A stretch of DNA of 11,970 bases from an uncultured Moraxella sp. Lineage in GTDB: Bacteria > Pseudomonadota > Gammaproteobacteria > Pseudomonadales > Moraxellaceae. The position numbers and the translations under genes are program-made. The number at the start of each line of letters is the position of its first letter. Position 1 is the stretch's first letter. The notes beneath the pieces were generated by a model that worked only from the letters and a program-made list of their open reading frames with translations, was not told where the DNA came from and searched no databases. Where the stretch lies: the NCBI GenBank assembly GCA_916720335.1, contig CAKAQU010000047.1, forward strand, positions 1 through 11,970, written 5' to 3'. Shown here in pieces: positions 6,934 through 11,970 of this stretch.

Positions 6934-8211
6934 TCAAAGCGACCCAAACACCTTATCTGCCGCTAAAAGCGTTTCATCAATATCATCATCACTGTGAGCA
7001 ATTGACATAAATGCTGCTTCAAAGGCAGATGGCGCTAGATAAATACCTTGTTCTAACATGCCATGAAAAAATTTGGCGTATTTTTGGCTGTTAGATAAAC
7101 TTACTTCAGTAAAGTTTTTTGGAGCAGTTTTAGCAAAATGCAGTCCAAACATGCCACCAACATGACAGGTTGCAAAATCCACACCATGTTTATTCGCCAA
7201 ATTTTGTAATCCTGTTGTTAATTTGGTGGTTTTTTTTGTTAATTTTTCATAAAAATCAGATTTGATAAGCTCTTCAAACATGGCTTTGCCAGCTCGCATT
7301 GCCAAAGGGTTTCCAGATAATGTGCCTGCCTGATATACGCCACCTAACGGGGCAATGTGTTCCATAATTTCGCGTTTGCCACCAAATGCCCCAACAGGAA
7401 GACCTGCGCCAATGATTTTACCAAAGGTTGTTAAATCAGGCGTGATGTTAAAATGTGCTTGAGCCCCCTTTAAACCCACGCGAAAACCTGTCATTACTTC
7501 ATCAAAAATCAGCACTGTTTGGTATTTATCACAAAGGGTGCGCAAAGTTTGATGAAATTCTTGGCTCGGAATGACCATGTTCATATTGCCAGCGATGGGT
7601 TCAACAATAACACAGGCAAGCTCTTCACCAAACTTTGCAAAACAGGTTTTTAATGCGTCAATATCATTATAGGGTAAAGTTATGGTGTGCTTGGCGAAAT
7701 CGGCAGGTACGCCTTTTGATGTTGGTTCGCCAATGTCAAGCATACCAGAACCTGCCTTAACCAAAAGACTGTCTGAATGACCATGATAACAGCCCTCAAA
7801 CTTAACTATTTTATCACGTCCTGTATAACCACGAGCTAAGCGAATGGCGCTCATGGTTGCCTCAGTACCAGAGCTTACCATGCGAATCAAATCAATGCTA
7901 GACACAATCTCACAAATTAAGTCTGCCATTGTGGTTTCAAAGGGTGTTGGCGCCCCAAAGGACAAGCCATCATCAGCCGCTTTTTTGACCGCATCAATAA
8001 CTTTGTTATGAGCGTGCCCCAAAATCATTGGGCCCCATGACCCCACATAATCAATATATGCTCGACTGTTTGTATCATACATTTTTGAGCCTTTGGCACG
8101 ACTGATAAAAATAGGCGTTCCACCAACACCTGCAAAAGCACGTACTGGGGAATTGACACCGCCAGGAATATGGCGTTTGGCGCTGGTAAATAATTCTTCG
8201 TTGGTGGTCAT
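6934..8211 (-). CDS. hemL: Glutamate-1-semialdehyde 2,1-aminomutase
   Basis: This PLP enzyme converts glutamate-1-semialdehyde to 5-aminolevulinate, the second step of the C5 route to heme, in the cytosol. The length of 425 residues equals the family norm (426 in E. coli). The N-terminus has the typical IPGGVNSPVRAF (15-26). SSGTEATMSAIRLAR (113-127) is the cofactor phosphate region, and FDEVMTGFR (236-244) is conserved. K265 in TTFGKIIGAG forms the Schiff base with PLP and sits at the same number as in E. coli. ATG 8211 fits family alignments, but the bases before it (AATAACCATC) contain no Shine-Dalgarno sequence, so initiation may be weak or rely on an unstructured A-rich leader. The gene is divergent from the 8612 gene group and precedes secA on the same strand. 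Confidence 0.98.
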   Translation of the reverse strand: MTTNEELFTSAKRHIPGGVNSPVRAFAGVGGTPIFISRAKGSKMYDTNSRAYIDYVGSWGPMILGHAHNKVIDAVKKAADDGLSFGAPTPFETTMADLICEIVSSIDLIRMVSSGTEATMSAIRLARGYTGRDKIVKFEGCYHGHSDSLLVKAGSGMLDIGEPTSKGVPADFAKHTITLPYNDIDALKTCFAKFGEELACVIVEPIAGNMNMVIPSQEFHQTLRTLCDKYQTVLIFDEVMTGFRVGLKGAQAHFNITPDLTTFGKIIGAGLPVGAFGGKREIMEHIAPLGGVYQAGTLSGNPLAMRAGKAMFEELIKSDFYEKLTKKTTKLTTGLQNLANKHGVDFATCHVGGMFGLHFAKTAPKNFTEVSLSNSQKYAKFFHGMLEQGIYLAPSAFEAAFMSIAHSDDDIDETLLAADKVFGSL

Positions 8212-8243
8212 GATGGTTATTTTTATGTTGTGATGGATTGGCT

Positions 8244-8252
8244 ATTTTAGCA
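8244..8252 (-). promoter_or_regulatory. Candidate extended -10 promoter for hemL
   Basis: The minus strand reads TGC-TAAAAT (8252-8244), a TGn extended -10, about 33 bases before the hemL ATG. No good -35 is seen at 17 bases. It resembles the extended -10 elements before upp and the ABC transporter gene. Confidence 0.4.
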
Positions 8253-8600
8253 TTTTTTGCCGATCATTGCTTGGCTTGTTTATTATTCTATTTTTGGCAA
8301 ATTGGCTTCTAAGATTTAACATGATGCGTTTACAAAAATCTACAGTACCGTTCCAGCATCATCATGATTTTATGTTATTATTTTTTCTTGTAGCATTTAT
8401 CCTAACAAATAAGCAGTTTGTCTTAAAAATCTTAAATGGATTTCTTTTCTTATAAATTTGGCATAAATCTTGCTCCTGATTTTTTAGACTGATTGTAAGA
8501 TGTTCTGCCCACCAAAAACAACTCAATCAATTCTGTTAGGCAAGGTCCTATATTTGACTAACTTGCTTATTGTTTAATAAGTTTTTACAACACTAATCAT
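8253..8600. other. Divergent intergenic region between hemL and the Roadblock gene
   Basis: About 350 bases with no gene that I can support. A frame from TTG 8267 to 8455 encodes 62 hydrophobic residues but has no ribosome site. The right end holds a candidate promoter for the Roadblock gene (8554-8580). No tRNA, terminator or repeat family is recognised in it. Confidence 0.6.
8554..8580 (+). promoter_or_regulatory. Candidate promoter of the Roadblock-PAS-PhnD group
   Basis: TTGACT (8554-8559) is followed after 15 bases by TAATAA (8575-8580). The spacer is shorter than the ideal 17, and ATAAGT at 17 bases is a poorer -10. It would start a leader of about 25 bases before ATG 8612. Confidence 0.35.
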
Positions 8601-8611
8601 AAGGTGAATTT

Positions 8612-8974
8612 ATGCGTACCGATATGTTCCAACAAATCTTGGAAGATTTAAATAGCTCATCAGCAGACGTAGAAGCGTCAGCCCTGATTTCTACAGATGG
8701 TTTGATGATTGCATCAGCCTTGCCATCAGGGATTGACGAAGACCGTGTGGGTGCGATGAGTGCCGCTCTACTTTCTTTGGGTGACCGTGCTGGTAGCGAA
8801 CTTGGTCGTGGTAGCACAGACCGCGTTTTGGTTCAAGGTGAAAAAGGCTACGTTATTATGACTTCAGCCGGTTCTGAGGCAGTATTGACAGTACTTGCCA
8901 AATCCAATGCTAAACTGGGTTTGATTTTCTTGGATATCAAACGTGCATCAGAAGCTCTATCAAAACTTCTTTAA
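8612..8974 (+). CDS. Roadblock/LC7 domain protein (MglB-like)
   Basis: A 120-residue single-domain protein of the Roadblock/LC7 family. The order matches the fold: an N-terminal helix (FQQILEDLNSS, 6-16), a strand with the family pattern ASALISTDGLMIAS (22-35), a central helix rich in small residues (GAMSAALLSLGDRAGSEL, 47-64), strands DRVLVQGEKGYVIMTSAG (70-87) and VLTVLAKSNAKLGLIFLDI (91-109), and a final helix. Family members form dimers that bind small Ras-like GTPases; MglB acts on MglA in cell polarity. No GTPase gene is present in the window, so the partner is unknown. AAGGTG (8601-8606) is well placed before the ATG. It is the first gene of a same-strand group with the PAS and PhnD-like genes and is separated from PAS by 76-85 bases holding a long inverted repeat. 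Confidence 0.88.
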   Translation: MRTDMFQQILEDLNSSSADVEASALISTDGLMIASALPSGIDEDRVGAMSAALLSLGDRAGSELGRGSTDRVLVQGEKGYVIMTSAGSEAVLTVLAKSNAKLGLIFLDIKRASEALSKLL

Positions 8975-8984
8975 TTGATAATGC

Positions 8985-9026
8985 TCAAAAACACAAAGTT
9001 GGTCATTTAAGATTTTGTGTTTTTGA
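8985..9026 (+). other. Perfect 13-bp inverted repeat between the Roadblock and PAS genes
   Basis: TCAAAAACACAAA (8985-8997) and TTTGTGTTTTTGA (9014-9026) are exact reverse complements around a 16-base loop. The hairpin starts 10 bases after the Roadblock stop. Its right arm ends in a T-rich run, so it may act as a partial terminator or an mRNA 3'-end stabiliser that sets a higher level of Roadblock than of the downstream proteins. A consensus -35 TTGACA (9023-9028) overlaps the arm, but no good -10 follows at the right distance. Confidence 0.7.
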
Positions 9027-9059
9027 CACATAAAATAGCAAAATATAGGAATGATTGTC

Positions 9060-9542
9060 ATGACACAATTACCCGATATGCAAAGACCTGCTGGCGATTG
9101 CACAGAACACACACTGACTTTTTACGATGGCACTACTCGTACTGTTTATGATACTGGAGTTGAGCACCCTTATCCAGATGGAAAATTGATTGTTTCAAGC
9201 ACTGATTTAAATGGTATTTTAACACATGCCAATGATGCTTTTGTAGAAATTAGCGGTTATGAAAAAGATGAGCTAATTGGTATGCCGCATCATATCTTAC
9301 GCCATCCTGACATGCCTGCCGAAGCGTTTAAAGATTTATGGGAAACCGTTAAAGCTGGCAAAAAATGGCATGGCTATGTAAAAAATCTATGCAAGGATGG
9401 CGGACATTATTGGGTGTATGCAACGGTTGTACCTAATGTACGTCGTGGTGAAGTAGTAGGCTATACTTCTGTACGTCGTAAACCATCGCGTACAAAAATT
9501 GAAGCTGCCAGTCAGCAATATGCCGCCCTAAAAGGAAACTAA
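9060..9542 (+). CDS. Stand-alone Aer-type PAS domain protein
   Basis: A 160-residue cytosolic protein with one PAS domain (about 42-140) that closely resembles the FAD-binding PAS of the aerotaxis receptor Aer. Seen are THANDAFVEISGY (55-67), RHPDMP (81-86), W103 in the segment KKWHGYVKN, HYWVYATVVPNVR (116-128) and GYTSVR (134-139). In Aer the equivalent Arg-His-x-x-Asp cluster supports FAD binding and redox sensing; flavin binding here is inferred. Unlike Aer it lacks transmembrane, HAMP and chemoreceptor signalling parts, so it must pass its signal through another protein. ATG 9060 is chosen over ATG 9051 because AGGA (9047-9050) touches the earlier ATG but is nine bases before the later one. 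The stop is three bases before the PhnD-like gene, a tight coupling. Confidence 0.9.
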   Translation: MTQLPDMQRPAGDCTEHTLTFYDGTTRTVYDTGVEHPYPDGKLIVSSTDLNGILTHANDAFVEISGYEKDELIGMPHHILRHPDMPAEAFKDLWETVKAGKKWHGYVKNLCKDGGHYWVYATVVPNVRRGEVVGYTSVRRKPSRTKIEAASQQYAALKGN

Positions 9543-9545
9543 ATT

Positions 9546-10292
9546 ATGTCTCATCGTTTTGTGATTGCCCCTGATTTTCCGCCAAATCTTTTTAGTGGTT
9601 GGTATACTTTAAATACCTTGCTACAAAAACGCTCAAATTTGGCCGTGCATTTAGAAACTCCAGCATCGTCTTCTGAGCAGTCTTTGATGATTGCCAAAGG
9701 TGATATTGATTTGGTTTATGCCAACCCTTTTGATGCTGCTGAATTGATTCGTGAAAAAGGTTATAAAGCAATTGCTCGTCCTGTTGGCAAATCAGATGAA
9801 ATGGTTATTGTATCTTCTGCTAAAGGCGATATTAAACAATTGTCTGACCTAAAGCCCGGTGCAAAAATTGCTATGGCTGATAACCGCGATGTAAAATTGA
9901 TTGGTTTACGTTTGCTTGAAGCTGTCGATTTGACTGAAAACGACGTAACCTTTGAAATTACTGAAACCTATCAAGCCGCTGCTAAACAAGTTGCTCAAGG
10001 TAATGTCGATGCTGCATTTTTTATCGCTGAAATCTTCCATTCTTTGTCTAACTTAACTCGCATGCAATTAAATGTGTTAATTGAAAGTGATTTGGCGGAT
10101 ATTACCCATGTGCTTTTGGTTAAAAATAGTTTTGGTGAGGCTGATGTAGTTCGTGATGTCTTATTAAACCTAAAAAATGATGCTGATGGTCAAGCAGTTT
10201 TGGCAGAACTTGGCATGCCTAATGGTTTTGAAGCGGTTAGTGAAGAAGAAGCTGAATTTATGATTGATTTGATGGATACATTATTGAGCTAA
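9546..10292 (+). CDS. PhnD-like periplasmic-binding-fold protein without signal peptide
   Basis: The 248-residue protein has the PhnD/phosphonate-binding (PBP-like) pattern: an N-terminal strand with FVIAPDFPPN (5-14), the hallmark GDIDLVYANPFDAAEL (52-67), GYKAIARPVGKSDEMVIV (72-89), SDLKPGAKIAM (100-110) and a second lobe with TYQAAAKQVAQGNVDAAFF (141-159). Typical PhnD proteins are exported and deliver phosphonate or phosphite to an ABC transporter. This one begins MSHRFVIAPD with no signal peptide or lipobox, and no permease or ATPase gene follows. A cytoplasmic ligand-sensing role is therefore more likely than transport; the ligand is unknown. AAAGGA lies at the end of the PAS gene, nine bases before this ATG. 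It is the last gene before a strong terminator and is probably co-translated with PAS. Confidence 0.85.
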   Translation: MSHRFVIAPDFPPNLFSGWYTLNTLLQKRSNLAVHLETPASSSEQSLMIAKGDIDLVYANPFDAAELIREKGYKAIARPVGKSDEMVIVSSAKGDIKQLSDLKPGAKIAMADNRDVKLIGLRLLEAVDLTENDVTFEITETYQAAAKQVAQGNVDAAFFIAEIFHSLSNLTRMQLNVLIESDLADITHVLLVKNSFGEADVVRDVLLNLKNDADGQAVLAELGMPNGFEAVSEEEAEFMIDLMDTLLS

Positions 10293-10433
10293 TGGTTAGC
10301 GGTTAAAGGATTTATTAAAACGCCAAAAAGTGCAAACTGGCAATCCGCCAACTGATAACTTATTGATTATACTTGAATTTATCATGAATTCATTTTAAAA
10401 TAGCCTGTTTAAATAAATAAAATGGCATATTTG

Positions 10434-10462
10434 GCATTGGGTAAGTTTGCCCAATGCTTTTT
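10434..10462 (+). terminator. Intrinsic terminator of the Roadblock-PAS-PhnD group
   Basis: A perfect 8-bp stem, GCATTGGG (10434-10441) and CCCAATGC (10450-10457), closes an 8-base loop and is followed by TTTTT (10458-10462). It lies about 140 bases after the PhnD-like stop codon and separates this group from the next gene. Confidence 0.88.
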
Positions 10463-10476
10463 ATGCACCCATAAAA

Positions 10477-10540
10477 ACCTGTTTTATGTTAACACCTGTT
10501 TTTACTGCATTTTTTACACTGCATTTTTGCTGTATTTTAT
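10477..10540 (+). repeat. Clustered short direct repeats upstream of the 10612 gene
   Basis: ACCTGTTTT occurs at 10477-10485 and 10494-10502, 17 bases apart. ACTGCATTTTT occurs at 10506-10516 and 10520-10530, 14 bases apart, followed by the degenerate GCTGTATTTT (10531-10540). The cluster lies between a terminator and a candidate promoter, where activator sites would be expected. Low sequence complexity is the alternative explanation. Confidence 0.5.
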
Positions 10541-10557
10541 GAAACCGATTATTAACT
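10529..10557 (+). promoter_or_regulatory. Candidate promoter of the 10612 gene
   Basis: TTGCTG (10529-10534) and TATTAA (10552-10557) are separated by exactly 17 bases. The -35 is fair and the -10 is moderate. It would give a leader of about 50 bases. Confidence 0.35.
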
Positions 10558-10611
10558 TTTTTTAAAATAATATAAAAATATAAAAGAATGATTACTGTTT
10601 AAAGGTGGCAT

Positions 10612-11208
10612 ATGAGTGAATTACAAAGAACTTCGGCGGCTGTACGCGAACAATATCGCCGCATGTCTCGACGAATTATCGTCGCCCCAAATTTAGCTGC
10701 CTATCACAAAGAGCGCATTCGCACAGCCTTAAATTTTTTTGAAAATGAACCTTTACAAGGCGCTTTGGCGGATTATTTTTATGGTTGTTGGTATGATGTG
10801 CCTTTTTTGGGTAAAGAGATTTTAGATGAAGCCAAAGAACGCTTGCCTGCGACAATTTATCAAGCCTTCTTAAACTGTGTGCACAAAAAATCTTATATCT
10901 GGTCAATCAGTCATTTGGCTACTCGTTGGAGTGTTTTGGTTACACCATCCATGGACGTACCAGCTCACAAACTGCGTACTAGCAGTGATAATGCTTGGTA
11001 TGTTGCTGACAACATTATCATTACATTATTAAAAGCGCGTGATGACAAAAATCAAGCTCTAGAACAAATGGAAAATGACTTTTTGGAGCATTGCATTGCT
11101 TGTGCTGACCGTATGGCATTTATGATGGTTTGGTTTCGCTTAAATAAGGAAAATTGGGTATTTGATGATCGATGGATGGCCTGTCGCAATACTTTAGAAA
11201 CCTTATAA
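10612..11208 (+). CDS. Hypothetical tryptophan-rich cytosolic protein
   Basis: I do not recognise the family. The 198-residue product has a very basic N-terminus (Arg at 6, 12, 16, 17, 20 and 21), no signal peptide and no clear membrane segment, although IIITLL (135-140) is hydrophobic. It holds seven Trp (60, 97, 106, 129, 174, 182, 188) and five Cys, including C161 and C164 in HCIACADR. The pattern suggests an all-helical fold. Two cysteines three apart with H160 could bind a metal, but nothing else supports this. AAAGGTGG (10601-10608) is a strong ribosome site. The codon use resembles its neighbours. It follows the terminator of the sensory group and precedes the receiver-like gene by 144 bases on the same strand, so a shared function with either is only a guess. 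Confidence 0.8.
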   Translation: MSELQRTSAAVREQYRRMSRRIIVAPNLAAYHKERIRTALNFFENEPLQGALADYFYGCWYDVPFLGKEILDEAKERLPATIYQAFLNCVHKKSYIWSISHLATRWSVLVTPSMDVPAHKLRTSSDNAWYVADNIIITLLKARDDKNQALEQMENDFLEHCIACADRMAFMMVWFRLNKENWVFDDRWMACRNTLETL

Positions 11209-11235
11209 ATCAATAGAGATAGAGTTTTGCAATTT

Positions 11236-11250
11236 ATGTATTGAATACAT
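11236..11250. promoter_or_regulatory. Perfect 15-bp palindrome, possible operator
   Basis: ATGTATT-G-AATACAT is an exact dyad with 7-bp arms around one base. It sits 28 bases after the 10612 gene and about 100 bases before the receiver-like gene. Its size and symmetry fit a site for a dimeric repressor; the regulator is unknown. Confidence 0.4.
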
Positions 11251-11352
11251 TGTTAAACTTGTTATTTTTAAAACTGTCGTCTTAAAAATTACTAATTTTG
11301 ATGTGGTTGTCAACAAACCATCCATCAATTATCTAAATAAAGGAAATCCTTG

Positions 11353-11970
11353 ATGAAATTACTGCTTGTGGGCTTTTCTGAACAAAACGCTAATCTTTTG
11401 AGTTTTTTAATTCAACAACATTTTAAAAACGTTAATTGTATTCATATTGACCGTGGTTTAACCAGTGATTTAAAGTTTGTTCTGCCAGAAATTCCCAATG
11501 AACATAAAGAGGCTCGAGGTTTTATCATTAATCTTGGCGGAGTGGGCATGCTGTCATATCAACATCAACATAGCCAGATGATTATGGAGTATGTATCAGG
11601 TCGTCCAGCATTATTAACCACGCGTACAACCATCAACATTTGGGAAGAAGTATTGGGTATGCATGGCAATTTTCTTTATTTACAGTCGCCTTACACCAAG
11701 GATACCATCTTACCAGTTTTGCAAAACTTAATAGAAAAAGCCAAACATTTTGTTGTTATTCCAAAAAATGAAATTCAGATAGATAAGCCAGATACAATTA
11801 TAGAAAAACCCATCATTACCCCCAAGGTTACCGAAGAAGATAAATCTGCGCTCAGACAGCCACTATCACACAACGATTTGTTGGCACTGCCTAATAGCCC
11901 CGTGCAAAATGCATTACAACATATGCTAAAGGAACATTTTTCGTTGGTTTATACGCTACCAATGATTAAA
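11353..11970 (+). CDS. Receiver-like protein lacking the phospho-acceptor, 3' end outside the window
   Basis: The frame is open from ATG 11353 to the window edge (206 residues, no stop). AAGGA (11340-11344) is eight bases upstream. The first 130 residues follow the alternating strand-helix order of a CheY-like receiver: KLLLVGF (2-8), GFIINLGG (56-63), PALLTTR (85-91), NFLYLQSPYTKDTILPVLQNL (106-126). The phospho-acceptor position appears to be N60, the acidic pair after strand 1 is missing, and the conserved Lys-Pro is S112-P113. If this reading is right it is a pseudo-receiver that signals without phosphorylation. Residues 140-168 are a charged linker, and a second region begins at about 171 and is cut off. 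The receiver assignment rests on pattern alone and could be wrong; a generic Rossmann-like fold is the alternative. Confidence 0.78.
   Translation, partial: MKLLLVGFSEQNANLLSFLIQQHFKNVNCIHIDRGLTSDLKFVLPEIPNEHKEARGFIINLGGVGMLSYQHQHSQMIMEYVSGRPALLTTRTTINIWEEVLGMHGNFLYLQSPYTKDTILPVLQNLIEKAKHFVVIPKNEIQIDKPDTIIEKPIITPKVTEEDKSALRQPLSHNDLLALPNSPVQNALQHMLKEHFSLVYTLPMIK

Larger units (their letters stand above)
10293..10611. other. Intergenic region after the PhnD-like gene
   Basis: About 320 bases without a gene. It contains the operon terminator (10434-10462), two sets of short direct repeats (10477-10503 and 10506-10540) and a candidate promoter for the next gene (10529-10557). The first 140 bases after the stop codon show only weak, short hairpins. 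Confidence 0.65.

Noticed and set aside
8267..8455. Plus-strand frame of 62 hydrophobic residues in the hemL/Roadblock gap
   Set aside because: It begins with TTG, has no ribosome site and overlaps the region upstream of the candidate hemL promoter. The hydrophobicity follows from T-rich DNA.
8593..8817. Minus-strand frame across the Roadblock gene
   Set aside because: Antisense shadow; it runs into the Roadblock ribosome site and promoter area and resembles no protein.
9051..9059. ATG 9051 as start of the PAS gene
   Set aside because: AGGA directly touches this ATG, leaving no spacing; ATG 9060 has the proper distance.
10676..10906. Minus-strand frame inside the 10612 gene
   Set aside because: No ribosome site and a low-complexity basic composition; the plus-strand gene has a strong SD.
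1..11970. tRNA genes, CRISPR arrays, insertion sequences or attachment sites
   Set aside because: No cloverleaf-like segment, spaced repeat array, transposase frame or terminal inverted repeat was seen on either strand.

Overview
The window comes from a low-GC gammaproteobacterium. SecA, HemL, Upp and IF3 all look gammaproteobacterial. The AT-rich DNA, the gene mix and the non-flagellate-type sensory genes suggest Moraxellaceae (Moraxella, Psychrobacter or a relative). That placement is inference from sequence resemblance, not from a database search.

Layout. Minus-strand infC lies at the left edge and starts with the rare codon ATT at 537, not at the GTG at 486. After a 405-bp divergent AT-rich gap come two plus-strand genes: a fused SbmA/YddA-type ABC transporter (943-2718) and upp (2867-3499). 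upp ends in a clear intrinsic terminator that also serves the converging genes. Next is a minus-strand block: hemL (8211-6934), secA (6684-3883) and a small proline- and glutamate-rich lipoprotein gene (3826-3557). A perfect 18-bp tandem duplication sits directly in front of secA.

From 8612 to the right edge all genes are on the plus strand and form an accessory, apparently sensory region. It holds a Roadblock/LC7 (MglB-like) protein, a free-standing Aer-type (FAD-binding family) PAS protein and a PhnD-like ligand-binding protein without a signal peptide. These three precede a strong terminator at 10434-10462. They are followed by a tryptophan-rich protein of unknown family and a protein whose N-terminus resembles a CheY receiver without its phospho-acceptor aspartate. 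This last gene runs off the window.

How the parts may work together. The left two thirds is housekeeping: translation initiation, pyrimidine salvage, protein export and tetrapyrrole synthesis. The right third reads as a possible cytoplasmic signalling module. Redox sensing (Aer-type PAS) and small-molecule sensing (PhnD-like) are encoded next to a regulator of a Ras-like GTPase (Roadblock). No GTPase, chemoreceptor or kinase is visible here, so that model is a hypothesis. I found no tRNA, rRNA, CRISPR array or insertion sequence.
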